Part shown: positions 50,348 to 61,300 of the stretch, piece by piece | Layout: each line of letters starts with the position of its first letter | How positions within the stretch are numbered: position 1 is the stretch's first letter | NCBI GenBank assembly: GCA_016868315.1 | Contig: VGHE01000002.1 | Coordinates: 406,466-470,465, forward strand | Length of the DNA: 64,000 nt | Direction: 5' to 3' | From: Betaproteobacteria bacterium | GTDB lineage: Bacteria; Bdellovibrionota_B; Oligoflexia; Silvanigrellales; Silvanigrellaceae | Made by a program: the position numbers and the translations under genes | Notes under the pieces: model-generated | Told to the model about the DNA's origin: nothing | Seen by the model: only the letters and a program-made list of their open reading frames with translations | Database searches by the model: none

Positions 50348-51598
50348 ATGGGTTCAAAGCTTCGTTTGTTGGCCATGGCGCTTCCTTGGGCTTGGGTTGC
50401 GTCGTCGGCCTTTGCCGCGGACAATCAGTCAGGAAGCCAATACCTCAAGTTCCGTGATGAGAAGTCATTGGAGCTCTTTCTCAAAAACAACGCAAAAGCC
50501 GAACGCATTCACCGAGGTTTGATGTGGGTTGAGATTCAAGCCAACTCCGGATTGCTTTTCACTCAGCAGCAGGCCGAGAGCCTTGGGATTGTGAATCAGG
50601 AGTCAGCGGAGAGAACCTACAGAATTCCCAAGCCCGTAAAGGAACTGCAAACCACAAGTGATTCTCCCAACACGAAGCTCTGGGGGATTACCAAAGTCAA
50701 TGCCCCGATGGTTTGGGGCAAAACCAAAGGCTCGCGCAAGGTGGTTGTGGCCGTTGTCGATACTGGAGTCGACTATGAGCACCCAGCTCTGCGTGAAAAT
50801 ATGTGGGTGAACAGCGCTGAGCTCAATGGCCAGCCTGGGATAGACGACGATGGCAATGGCTACATCGATGACATTCATGGTGCAGACTTTATCGGTGGTG
50901 CACCCACGCCTATGGACGATGAAGGTCACGGCAGCCACGTTGCAGGCACCATTGCAGGCAATATGCCTTCTGATTCTTTTTATGGTGTAGCACCTGGCGT
51001 GCAGCTCATGGCTATCAAAACACACAACAAGAACGGCGAGGGAAGTAAAACATCCGTCGTAAAGGGAATCCTCTATGCGACCGATATGGGCGCGCGGGTT
51101 TTGAATTGTTCCTGGGGTGGAGCTCCGGAAGCGGCCGAGTACGATCAACTTCTTTTCGATGCGATTGAATATGCAAACAAGAAAGGTGCGTTGTTGGTTG
51201 CTGCTGCAGGCAACGAATCGGGCAACAATGATACTCGTGCGCGCTATCCTACAAACTACGACCTTCCTGGCGTCGTTTCCGTTGCGGCCTCGGATAAACT
51301 CGATCGCAAAGCGTATTTCTCCAATTTCGGCGTCAATACCGTTGACCTTGCAGCACCCGGTGTTGCGGTGTGGAGTGTTGAGGGTGGAAGCCTTGGATTC
51401 ACTTCGCTTTCGGGAACCAGCATGGCGGCGCCGCATGTTGCGGGTGCTGCTGCTCTGTTGGCCTCGACACCTGCAGGGCAAAGCATGAGCGCGGCTCAGT
51501 TGCGGGAAACACTCATGTCGAACGTGGAAGCAATTTCCGAATGGCGCACCAAGGTGATTTCCGGTGGGCGTCTCGACGTGCGTTTCCTTGGTAAATAA
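50348..51598 (+). CDS. Secreted subtilisin-family (S8) protease
   Basis: The 416-residue protein has a signal peptide (LRLLAMALPWAWVASSAFA, cleavage after AFAA) and a short propeptide (about 28-105). The catalytic domain carries Asp138 in VVDTGVD, His194 in GHGSH, oxyanion Asn289 in AAAGNES and Ser358 in GTSMAAPHVAG. The IDDDGNGYIDDIHG loop resembles a calcium-binding turn shared with the PA14 protease in this window. Unlike that protein it has no lipobox and no C-terminal extra domain, so it should be soluble in the periplasm or secreted. The ATG has GGGGGG about 7 bases upstream. A bidirectional terminator follows at once. Confidence 0.93.
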   Translation: MGSKLRLLAMALPWAWVASSAFAADNQSGSQYLKFRDEKSLELFLKNNAKAERIHRGLMWVEIQANSGLLFTQQQAESLGIVNQESAERTYRIPKPVKELQTTSDSPNTKLWGITKVNAPMVWGKTKGSRKVVVAVVDTGVDYEHPALRENMWVNSAELNGQPGIDDDGNGYIDDIHGADFIGGAPTPMDDEGHGSHVAGTIAGNMPSDSFYGVAPGVQLMAIKTHNKNGEGSKTSVVKGILYATDMGARVLNCSWGGAPEAAEYDQLLFDAIEYANKKGALLVAAAGNESGNNDTRARYPTNYDLPGVVSVAASDKLDRKAYFSNFGVNTVDLAAPGVAVWSVEGGSLGFTSLSGTSMAAPHVAGAAALLASTPAGQSMSAAQLRETLMSNVEAISEWRTKVISGGRLDVRFLGK

Positions 51599-51625
51599 AA
51601 AAAAGCCGGCGCAAGCCGGTTTTTT
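51599..51625 (+). terminator. Rho-independent terminator of the S8 protease gene
   Basis: CCGGC (51606-51610), GCAA loop and GCCGG (51615-51619) form a stem extended by a G-T pair and A-T pairs, with six T at 51620-51625 and a run of A on the other side. It starts at the stop codon and can work in both directions. Confidence 0.85.
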
Positions 51626-51653
51626 GTTGTGCGTAAAGAATAGATGAGAGATG

Positions 51654-51684
51654 CAAAAAAAGCTTCACCCGTGCAGGTGAAGCT
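51654..51684 (-). terminator. Rho-independent terminator of the OmpA-type lipoprotein gene
   Basis: On the minus strand AGCTTCACC (51684-51676) pairs over 9 bases with GGTGAAGCT (51669-51661) around a 6-base loop. Seven T follow (down to about 51655). It lies just after the OmpA-type stop. Confidence 0.85.
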
Positions 51685-51694
51685 TCTTCTTTTT

Positions 51695-52636
51695 TTAGCG
51701 GCTGGTGCTGCTTTTTGTTCCCTCTGCAGCAGGAGCTTCATCGAGCTTGTTGAGTGCTTCGAAGCCGGGGAGTTTACTGAGGTCAGGAATAACAACGATT
51801 TCAACACGGCGGTTTGACGCGCGGCCTTCCTTTGTATCGTTGGCGCGGGCAGGTTTGCTTTCACCGTAGCTTGCGGCGCTAATGCGCGACTCTGGCATGC
51901 CAGCGTCTACCATCTTCTTGAGTACGGAAATGGCGCGTGCTGCTGCGAGTTCCCAGTTGTTGGCGAACTTTCCACCGCTAATGGCCACGTTGTCGGTGTG
52001 GCCTTCGATTTGGAAGCTTTTGTCGGTGAGGGTTTGCAGGAGGCCGGCCACTTCTTGCACCGATTTCTGGCCTTCTGTAGTGAGGCTCGATGAGCCGCTT
52101 CTAAACAGCAGGTCGGAATTGAGAGCCACAACCATACGCCCATCAATAATACGCACGCGCAGACGGCCGGAGTCGATCATGGATTTGAACTTCTTGAGAA
52201 GATCTTGATACTCGGACACGCGTTTGTCGGTTTCGGCTTTGTTCTTTTCGAGTTCTGCAAGGGCAATACGGAGTTTGTCATTATCAGTTTGAACCTGGTT
52301 CAATGAGGTTTGCAGCATGGATTTGTCTTTGCTGACAGCCGATACTGTTTGCTCCAGTGAGCTGGCTTTCTGTTCCAGGGTCGATGCCTTCTTCTCAAGC
52401 GTGCTGGCCTTTTGCTCCAGTGTGTTGGCTTTTTGAGAGAGGTCGGAGGCTTTGGCCGATTCGCTCTTGAGCGAGGTTTGGAGCTGATCTGCCTCTACGG
52501 AGCGCTGATTGAGCTTGCCTTCGGTCTCTTTAAGGCGAGCTTCGAGCGCTTGGTACTTGGATTTGCTGACACAGGCATTGGAAAGAGCAAGTGCGGCAAG
52601 AAGTGTTGGTAAAGCAACGTAACGGGTCTTTTGCAT
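51695..52636 (-). CDS. OmpA-family peptidoglycan-binding lipoprotein with coiled coil
   Basis: The 313-residue protein has a lipobox LSNAC (Cys22). A long coiled coil (about 28-155) includes four heptads of the type A-S-T-L-E-Q-K, and an OmpA C-terminal domain (about 160-290) follows. That domain has LFRSGSSSLT, IEGHTDN, NWELAAARA and NRRVEIVV, the residues that bind diaminopimelate in peptidoglycan. It should tether the outer membrane to the wall through an Lpp-like coil. A Pro/Ala/Ser tail follows. The gene has its own terminator. It is divergent from the thioredoxin-like gene. Confidence 0.9.
   Translation of the reverse strand: MQKTRYVALPTLLAALALSNACVSKSKYQALEARLKETEGKLNQRSVEADQLQTSLKSESAKASDLSQKANTLEQKASTLEKKASTLEQKASSLEQTVSAVSKDKSMLQTSLNQVQTDNDKLRIALAELEKNKAETDKRVSEYQDLLKKFKSMIDSGRLRVRIIDGRMVVALNSDLLFRSGSSSLTTEGQKSVQEVAGLLQTLTDKSFQIEGHTDNVAISGGKFANNWELAAARAISVLKKMVDAGMPESRISAASYGESKPARANDTKEGRASNRRVEIVVIPDLSKLPGFEALNKLDEAPAAEGTKSSTSR
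52346..52429 (-). repeat. Four 21-bp heptad repeats in the OmpA-type gene
   Basis: Read on the minus strand, four imperfect 21-base units encode ANTLEQK, ASTLEKK, ASTLEQK and ASSLEQT. They extend the coiled coil by whole heptads, so copy-number change would keep both frame and coil register. Confidence 0.85.
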
Positions 52637-52708
52637 CGTAGGACTCCCTTGTTAGACTCGATGCAGTGATTTTGAGGCGGTCACCTTGTGATTGCAATGG
52701 AGCGAATC

Positions 52709-53776
52709 ATGACAGCGGCAAACATCCTTCGTTCATCGGTTTTGGTTTTGGCGGGTTTAGCTGCGGGCTGGTGGCTACGTTCGGCGAGCCAAAGTCGCAC
52801 GACAACTGTGATGGGTTTCCGCGAGGACGCTGCTGTTGTGCAGGTGAAGGGGCGCACCTACAGCTTTTCTGAGCTTCCGATTCAAATGAGACATCACATT
52901 CATAGCGCATATCTGCAGGCGCATGGGCAATTCCGGACTGTTGCAGAGGATTTTGCTGCAAGAGTCGTTGCCTCGGGTGGAAAGGACGTGGCTGAGTTCA
53001 CTTGGGAGAAAGAATACGGGCAAAAGCCGAGCGAAGAAGAGGTGCGCAAGGCGTACGAGAGCGGCTTTAGGAATGTTGGCCCGCTGAGCGATGCTAAGGT
53101 GCGCGCTGAAGTTGAACGTTCGTTGCAGCGTAATTTGGTGATGAACCGCATTTCCAAAGAGCTCAGCACTCTTGTGCAAAACAAAGAACTCAAGATGATG
53201 TGGGATTTGCCGCTCGCACCGGAACTGAAGTTGAGTGTCGATGCCTATCCGGTGGTTGAGGTTGGCGATGAAAGCGACACCCAGCCGCTCGAGGTTGAGG
53301 TGGTTTTCAATTACGGGCAGGCCAATTCCGAGGGTGCATTTTTTGCCATTTCACGTGTGGCTGATTCACTCAAGCGGCGCATTCGGATTCGGCTGCTGAG
53401 CGAATCTACCGGGCTTGCCAAAGAAGAGGCTGCAACTGCTTTGGTGAACTGCCTGGCTCGGGAGGCGGGTTTCAAACGTGAAGCTTGGCTTGTGCATGCA
53501 CGCCTCACACAGGAGCTCTACCGCTTGCCCAATGAGCAGAGCGAGCTTCCCATGGCGCAGTATTTTCCTGGCGATCCGGAGCTCGTGAAGCGGGTTGCAA
53601 CATGCAATCCCAAACCACTGGAAGAAAAGATGCTGGTGGCGAACACTGCAGCGTGGAAGCCTCTGCGCAGCAATCCTTACCCGATGATTTTTATCAATGG
53701 CCGGCGTATCTCCGACCAAGACCCGCGCGGCACCGAGGGTGTGTTGCGGGAGTTGTTGGGGGAGAGGGGGAAGTGA
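52709..53776 (+). CDS. Exported or membrane-anchored thioredoxin-like protein without CxxC, SurA-like N-terminus
   Basis: From the ATG at 52709 (GGAG 6 bases upstream; GTG 52688 is an earlier option) the protein is 355 residues. It has an N-terminal membrane anchor or signal (ILRSSVLVLAGLAAGWWL). A helical part (about 40-160: KGRTYSFSELPIQMRHHIH, SEEEVRKAYES) recalls the N-domain of periplasmic peptidyl-prolyl isomerases. A region from about 195 has VEVVFNYGQANSEGAFFAI, where a DsbA-like CxxC would be replaced by Gln-Ala-Asn-Ser. NPYPMIFINGRRISDQDP near the end matches the DsbA cis-Pro/C-terminal strand. It may be a redox-inactive chaperone-like protein. The domain assignments are by pattern. 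Confidence 0.62.
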   Translation: MTAANILRSSVLVLAGLAAGWWLRSASQSRTTTVMGFREDAAVVQVKGRTYSFSELPIQMRHHIHSAYLQAHGQFRTVAEDFAARVVASGGKDVAEFTWEKEYGQKPSEEEVRKAYESGFRNVGPLSDAKVRAEVERSLQRNLVMNRISKELSTLVQNKELKMMWDLPLAPELKLSVDAYPVVEVGDESDTQPLEVEVVFNYGQANSEGAFFAISRVADSLKRRIRIRLLSESTGLAKEEAATALVNCLAREAGFKREAWLVHARLTQELYRLPNEQSELPMAQYFPGDPELVKRVATCNPKPLEEKMLVANTAAWKPLRSNPYPMIFINGRRISDQDPRGTEGVLRELLGERGK

Positions 53777-53782
53777 GGTTAT

Positions 53783-55300
53783 TCAATCAACCTGAAAGTG
53801 AATTTTTAAGCCCGCATCATGGTGCTCAACAAAGCTGACTGAAGAACTCGTCCGTCCTAAACTCATGATGCATCGGCTCGTTTGTGCAGGAAGACCCTGA
53901 ATAAGACCTGCTCCCGAAGTGCGAGCTTTAAAATGAGCGATTTTGCATGAGTTGTTCTTTGGGCTCTCAAGAACAAAAAAATCTCCCCCCAGCTGGAGTA
54001 CTTTTCCAGCGACTCCCGCATCGTGGTGAATGCGATGAAAGTTACCTTCTACAACACTTAAGCGACCTTCAGAGGAAAATGTTGCCAAGCTTTCCTCTGA
54101 AGCATGGAAGCGAGTTTCTGCGGGAATGGGGCTCTCGCCGAGGTCGAACTTTTGCACCTCCGTAAACTTGGTTTGGTTGTCCTCAAGAGAAAGGACACGC
54201 AGCTGCTGCCCTTGCCGGAACAGCAGGCGAGCTTTGCCAAGGCCAGAGGAATCAGACCACTGCGTTGAAGCCAGGCGCCAATCAGTGGGATAAAAGAGAG
54301 CTTCGGGAGACTTTCCGAGCTGTAGAGCGAGGTGTGCCTGTTTCAAGCTCAAATAATGGTTTGGCCACCAAAGGCCTCCTAGGTTAACCTCAGGCAGCGC
54401 AGGATTTTGTGTCGCGGGTAAAAAGATGGTGAACTCACCTTGCCGCCATTCCCCATGAGCGAAAAGGCTTGAAAGCCCGAAATCACTGCGCGTCAGAGTG
54501 TTCCCCTTGAGGAACAACAGCGAGTTCGAAGAAAAATCAAGCCACAAAGCGGCGCTCTCGTTTTTCAAAAGTATCCGCCCATCATCGGACGCTTCCGCAG
54601 AGGTGAAAATTCCGCTGCGTGAGGCCAGCCAGGGACTCCGGTTCCAAACCTTTTTTTTGAGTGCGTCGACCCAAATAATTTCTTTCTCAGTTTGAACGAG
54701 AAGAAGATGTTGCGGTACAGCCGTGGAAAGCTCTTTGGTGTGCGCACGCGCAGAAACAATCCAGGCTGGCCATGAGGCTTTGCATAGATTCGTGTTTGCA
54801 GTTTGCTTTCCTTCCAAAACACTTTGAAGATTGCTGGCAACCAAAGTGTACTCGCCGTATTCACCTACGAATTTAGAAGAGTCTTTGTTGGATGGCTTTA
54901 ATTGGCTGGCTGTGGGTTTACAAACGCTTCCCCGGCACTCTTCCAAACGCATTCCCTTGGGATTTGAGGTGCAGACCGTTCTCAGCCAAGAGCTTGGGGG
55001 CTCAGTGCCAAAGTAGTTCACGTTTGTGAGCTTCGGAGAACCCGATTCCGCTTCGACGTCTATAACCAGAGCGGGTGGAGTTGATTTGAAATGAAGAAAA
55101 AGAGCGTTCCGAACATCAGTGGGCTTGAGACCCAAAAGGTGAATTTGTTGCTTTGAGATTTTGATATCAGACAGAACACCTTGAGCGTTCGACTGAGATG
55201 ATAACGATAATGAAATAAAGAGGCTTGGTAGAGTTACGATCTTGAGAACGAACGAGAGCCCTGCTTTCATTTCCATTTGTGTCTTTTTAGCGCTATTCAT
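53783..55300 (-). CDS. Secreted protein of unknown function, coupled to the giant gene
   Basis: The 505-residue protein has a signal peptide (KAGLSFVLKIVTLPSLFISLSLSS, cleavage near SNAQG). The mature protein is mostly short beta-strands with turn-rich spacing (WVDALKKKVW, ALWLDFSSNSLLFLKGN, KFDLGESPIP), suggesting a propeller or beta-sandwich. Five to six Cys are present. No family is recognised. The ATG at 55300 has GGTGA 5 bases upstream and lies only 15 bases after the stop of the giant gene. The two are thus probably co-expressed and may work at the same surface. It meets the thioredoxin-like gene tail to tail. Confidence 0.65.
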   Translation of the reverse strand: MNSAKKTQMEMKAGLSFVLKIVTLPSLFISLSLSSQSNAQGVLSDIKISKQQIHLLGLKPTDVRNALFLHFKSTPPALVIDVEAESGSPKLTNVNYFGTEPPSSWLRTVCTSNPKGMRLEECRGSVCKPTASQLKPSNKDSSKFVGEYGEYTLVASNLQSVLEGKQTANTNLCKASWPAWIVSARAHTKELSTAVPQHLLLVQTEKEIIWVDALKKKVWNRSPWLASRSGIFTSAEASDDGRILLKNESAALWLDFSSNSLLFLKGNTLTRSDFGLSSLFAHGEWRQGEFTIFLPATQNPALPEVNLGGLWWPNHYLSLKQAHLALQLGKSPEALFYPTDWRLASTQWSDSSGLGKARLLFRQGQQLRVLSLEDNQTKFTEVQKFDLGESPIPAETRFHASEESLATFSSEGRLSVVEGNFHRIHHDAGVAGKVLQLGGDFFVLESPKNNSCKIAHFKARTSGAGLIQGLPAQTSRCIMSLGRTSSSVSFVEHHDAGLKIHFQVD

Positions 55301-55315
55301 AGATTCACCATGCTC

Positions 55316-58300
55316 TCAATTTATGGGTGCAGTCATGAAATAGAATGCACGACCTTTTCTATCTTTAAGCCAGAAGACACCACGAATTTCTGGATGAGCA
55401 GAGTCTGCCTGAAGTGAGTATTTACAGCTTGTGTCTAGATTTTCTGGTGCGGTAATTACATTCGAGCAATTTGTTGAGTCGGAGAGGGTTGAGATATAGT
55501 CGATCTTGAAAATATCAGTTAGAGATGGGTGGATGTTGATTTTTTCCTGTTGTGAAGCACTGGTTGTTCCATAAAGACGCAACGCAACGCCGTCACCTTC
55601 AACAATATCAGTCAGGTCTGACCTAAGATTCTCTGCTCGTAATGTAGCATCCTTGATGCACTTCCATCCAGTTGCAGCAGTGTTCAGACAAGTTGCACTC
55701 CACCCTGTGCCGATAGAAAAGTTCTCCAACCAGGTACGGCGTGCAAAAGTTTCTGCACTGATTGTGATTTCGCTATCTGCATATATAACTTCGGATTTTT
55801 CAGCCTTAGTGATGTCAGCGCCTGCAGCGGCCGCTGTTTCTTGTGAAACTGTTGTAGACGAGTCGTTTTTGAGGCTGCGCAGCGGAACCCTGAGGTCTGC
55901 AGATGCATCAAACAGAACGTGTGTTGGATCGTCGGATTGGAAGTTCACCTGGAAGCGCGAGCTGAATTTGTTATTTTCGCCCCAAACAATAAATTGACCA
56001 TATTTTCCGGTGGCAACGCCCTCTGTTAGATGCGCTGGAAGAGTAAAGGTTGGCTCAACTTCATCAGTGACCAATGCTTCGCTCGATGTGGATACTGCAG
56101 CGGTCAGAGTCAACCCAGAGTTGTTCTTAAAGGTGCACAATGAGAATGGCTTTGAGTTGGCATCATACATCCAGGGTGTACATTCTACCGTTGGTGCCGC
56201 CCGCTTAACTGGCGCAAGAACCTTAAATCCTGTTCCACCAAAATCATTGTTGTTATCGTTTGTCTTGCATCTCAGAGTTCCCTCTAGGAAGCCTGTTGTT
56301 GTGCTTGCTGAGAGAGTAAAGCTTGTAGTGCCATTTGACGTCACCGATTCGGTTGCAGAGCCGGCGTTCTCAACAAAACCAGCAGTGATTTCGGTTCCGT
56401 TGCAGGAGCTCGTTCCAAGGTAGTTTCCTGCCTTATCAAACCTCCAACCGTAGAATGTGCCACAACCTGCACCACCAGCGGCGGTGCCCGAGTTGTTGGT
56501 TGTGCAAACTATCGATTCTAAGCACTCAGGCTTGGAGTGAATATGATTTCCATTATTTACACAGGTGTAAATCGGAGGCTGCGTTGCTGTGCGTGTGATC
56601 ATGCTTCTTCTTGTTGCGCCTGCCAGAATGGTTAATGCGCGTGTTGCGTTGGCACCGCATTTTGAAAACGAAAGAGTGTGGGCCTTCGCTTTGTAAATCT
56701 TTAGATTCGCAACACTTGATGTAGTGTTGTTGGTCACCTGAATGCTGTCAGCAAATGGTCCAGGCTCATTTCCCGATACAGAAAGATTGCAATCGGCAGC
56801 TCCATTCGATGTTCTTGTTGTTATGTTATCGAATTGGTCTTTTGCGGTCACCGTGAGCGCAATTACTGAGTTTTCATCGGCGTACTCATCCACACCAAAG
56901 TCATCGTTCGAAGGCATTCCAGAAATATCAAGTTTTGCAGCCAAACCTGCAACCACCGGAGGAACTACGACTTCTACTGTTTTACCGCGTACAGTGACAT
57001 TGAACTTGCTCGCGGAGGGCTGAAGCTTTTTGAAGTTCATAGATGCTGCAGGGAAACACTCCCCGTTTTCATTGAAAGTGCAATTGGTAATCGTTGAGGT
57101 AAAGACATCGGAACTGGTTAGGCTTGCAGCATTCGCTCCAAATGTGTGTGCTTGTGAGCCGACAGTTGCGAATCCAATATTTTGAGTTGCGTTGAGTCCC
57201 GGCATGGCAACGAAGTCATTGCCGCGCTGACTCTTCAGGCCAATCTTTGAAAGTGTGACATTTCCCAGTGCAGCCTGAATTTCTGTTCCAGTGATGGTAT
57301 AAATGTTGCTAGCAAGTGTGGATGTGGGGAGAGTGGTGACTTCAAGTTTGGCAGGCCCACCCCAAAGGTGAACAAAGTTGCTGCCGCCCTTGCATGTGAT
57401 GACGTCGTTCATGGCTGGAACGGCAGCCGTTGACCCAAATGTCTGGGAGTGTTCGGTCGCGCCATCAGCAAAAGTTCCACCATATGCTTTTCTTTGCCAA
57501 ATACAGGTTTGGTTGTTTGCTGCCTCAGTTGTGGTTTTGTTTCCATATTCATCATATTTGAAGGCATAGAGATTGGGGCATGTAACACTATTGTTGCCGT
57601 TCAGAGTTGTGCACGCGATTTGCGTCGCAGTATTTTCGTCGTTAGTTGACCAGCTAGGTGCAAGGTTTTCTTTGCTGATAAGATATTTAGACGATGCCTT
57701 CGGATCGACTTGCACAGTTGTTGTTGCCGTGAAATTGCAGCCCGTTCCTTTGAAGGTGAGCGGATTGCTGCCTGCTGCAAAGAGAGTTACAGGAGCGGTT
57801 GCAACGTTATTAGCAACTGTTGTTGTGCCAAGTGTTGCAGTTGCCCCGGTGGGAGAGCTAGGTGCTGACTCAAGTGTATACCCAGTGCAGCCAAAGGTGC
57901 TCGGGTTTTCTTGTGCGTCGAAGCCCTTCAACTCAAGATTAAATTGCGTTCCCGCAATTTGAGTTGCTACAGGGTTGATTGTCACTGTGGTCACTGTACC
58001 AGCATTCACAATCATCGAGATGTTGTTGGAGGTCACGCCGCGCACCTTGACTGCAATATCATTGAGACCACTGCCACCAGCACGAGTCAGGCTGAGTTTG
58101 ACAGGGCTTGTTGTTAGGTTGTTTCCCGTACCGCATACGCCGGTGCTGAAGTTGCAAGTTGGATTCGCAGGTACCACGGGATTTGCATTTTGCATGACTG
58201 ATTTGACAGCAGTGGTGACAAACTCAATGGGCTCAGCTGTGAATGCAAAGCTTGCGGAGGTGATTGCCTGTTCAGTGCCTCCCGCTCGCGTGAAAAGATC

Positions 58301-61300
58301 AATTCTGTGAACCCCAACGTTGTCGTTTCCGGCAGTCACGGTTCTGTGATTTGTTGAATCCGAATCAGATGCAATGTCGATCCGGTCGGACTTGGCCAGT
58401 TTCAAAGCCACACGTGAGATTCCACCGCGGACGGTCGGGGTGGTGGTTGAATCCAGTGCACCGATAGTACATTTCACTGTGCCATCGAGGAAGGCTGTGT
58501 GGCTAATGGAGAGCTGGCGGCCGGCTGGCAGCGCAGCAGGTGTTGTACTTGGACTGACAGCAACGTAGTTCCAGGTACATTGTTTGGTTGTGTCTGTAAC
58601 AAGGTTACCTTTGGCATCGAGTGGGTATGCATACACGGTGTCGCAAACTACGCCCGTACCTGAGGTTTGTCTGTGAGTGCAGCCGATCGCTGCAGTAGCT
58701 GTATCAGTTGTCACATTGTCTGCCGTGCGGTTTGGTGCTGAAAGCAGTTTGATGCTGGCGAGTGCACCTTCCGTAACCTTCACGTTGTGGGAGGCTGTGT
58801 ATCCACATCCCGTGAAGCCCAGGTTGAACCCATCGGCCTTCACTCTCGGTAGCCGGAACGAATCGTTCGCCAAGGTATAAATGCCTGTTTGTGTTTTGCT
58901 TGGGTTCGCAGTTTGAGCGTTATCAGTGTTTGGCGCTTGTGTGGACTCACCTGGTGCAACATAAACGAGATTTGCATTATCACACGCTGGGTTTTTGAAT
59001 GCGTCGAAGAGTCGAATTTCACCCTCGAACAGATCATCCGTTGTCACAGTTGTGGGAATGGTTGTGGTGAAGCTGTTGGGAGCTGCTGCCTTGACCTTGA
59101 TTGTGGTGAGCTTGTTTGCGCTGGTCGCGTCAGTCGCTGATACGCCCTTTACGGAGATATTAAGCGTTCGAGCAGTTTCGTCAGCTTTGGCAAAAGTAAA
59201 GGCTTTCGCGGTTGAACAGAGCCCCGTTGCGTTGAAGTCGCAAGTTATAACTGGAGAGTTAGTAAACGGTGTGCCTTCTGGAGCTGCGCTTGCCGTTGTG
59301 CTGTAACTGATTGTGAGATTGCCGGCGTGGCTCGCATTGGACAGAGCGCCATTCACATATGTTTTGAGCTGAATTGAGTTTACGGTGAAGTTATTCGCAC
59401 CAGCAGTGATAAATCCGTTATCGTCTCGCGTGTCGGTTGTGGTGACTTCGAGATGTTTGAAGCCACCGTAAACTTTCAGCGACTTTGTTGTGTTGGTGGT
59501 TCCATTCACGTTCTTGATACAAGCTAAGGTTGCATCGAGTGCACTAAATGAGGTGACCTGAATAGAAGCAGAGGCGGCTTGCTCCTCCCAAGGACGAGTG
59601 GTGTTGGCTGCGTTGATGTCGGTGAGTGTCCATTTATCGCAGGTATCATTAGCTCTTTGGTTATCAAAATCATCATAGAAATAAGCATAGATGTTGGCAC
59701 ATGTGGCACCGCCACCTTCGTTTAGGGTTGTGCAGGGCAAGCTGTTTGCGCGGTCAGTCTTCACGGCAGAGTTGTTGTCGGTCACATAGAAGGATTTGAC
59801 CGCACCACCGTTGATGCTGAATGTTAGCTTTCTTGCAACACCACAGGTCGTGAACGTAATGGGAAGATTTGTGCCTGCACGTGTGATCTGCATATTGCGC
59901 AGGTGGTGTGTACCCACAGTGCTTGCAACCTTCAGGTTGTCGTTTCCTGTAGGATGAACAAAGGAATCCCCGCCCTTGGGATTGTTGGCAATTGATTCAG
60001 TGAATGTTGTGGTTGTGTTGCAGACTGTGCCGTCGGTGTTTTTGTCTGTCAGATTATCAAATGCATCTTTGTTAAAGATATTGAGGCCAAATTTATCGTC
60101 GGCGGTGAGGGTGGCTGCCATGTTGTTTGCAAACGCATTGCCTCCTGAGTCGAGGAGTGCGTGCGTTGAGCTCGCAGCGTTTGCAGCCGCGGGTGCGACC
60201 TTGATTGTGCTAAGTTTTGCAGAATCCGCATCTGCAACAATCGTCGAAATGCCCGAAACGGAGAGCGTCAGGGTTTTATCCGTGTCGTCAGCCTTGGCGA
60301 ATGTAAAGCTCTGTGCGGTGCTGCAAATTCCGTTGGTGAATCCACAGGAGTGTGTGGGTGTTGCAGTAAAGGCCGTTCCATTCGGCGCGGGGCTTGCGGT
60401 TGTCGTGTACTTGATGTCGAATGTACTTGTGTAGTCCGCGTTTACAAGTGCGCCTTTATTATGTCCTTTAAGTTTGACACTGTTGACGGTGAAGTTATTC
60501 GCTCCGGCAGTGATTTTTCCATTGCCATCACGGTTGTCGGTAACTGTAACCTCAAGTTTAGAGAATCCACCATAGAGGTGAATACCGGCTGTGTTCCCAA
60601 TTTCAGTCGCTCCGGCTTTAACGCAGTTCAAAGTAGCGTCAAACGAGGCGATGGAAGCGACCTGAATAGAAGAAGAACCACTTTGCTCAGCCCAGGGCGG
60701 ATTGGGTGCTTCACTTCCAGTAAAATGGGTGAGAGTCCATTTGTCACAGGTATCGTTTGCACGGTGATTTCCGTAGGTATCGTAGAAGTAGGCGTGTATA
60801 TTTCCACATGTTGCACCGCCATTACCACTCAAGGTTGTACAGCGATCTGCTTCTAATGGCGTAATGCTGACTGCTGCTGATTTGTTTAGAACGTACTTTT
60901 TCGCAACATTTGGAACAACATTGAATGTTACCGCGCGAGCAATGCCGCATGTGGTGAATGTTATAGTTTGATTAGTTCCAGCTTTGCTGATGCTTGCATT
61001 GCGAAGATGGAATTTTCCAGTTTCATTACTTCGTTCGTTGTTGCCCGTTCCAGTGGGACGTACATATGCATCCTCATTATTCGGGTTGTTGTCAATCGGG
61101 TCGTCAGATGTCGTCGAATCTGTAGCAGCGCATGCAGCACCCGCATCGTCTAAATCTGTGGGGTTGCCAAATGCATCCTTGTTAATAAAGTTTAGCCCGA
61201 ACTCTTCGCCTGCCACAAGAGTGTTATTTGTTCGAACTGTTCCGAAATCATCGAGAAGTGTATAACTCGAATAGGTTGCTGCTGCATTCCCCGGCGTGAC

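Noticed and set aside
50603..51481. 292-codon minus-strand frame
   Set aside because: Antisense to the S8 protease; Arg/Cys-rich with no structure.
60350..60856. 168-codon plus-strand frame with many Val and Cys
   Set aside because: Antisense to the giant gene; its Cys and Val come from the opposite strand's Thr and Asn codons.
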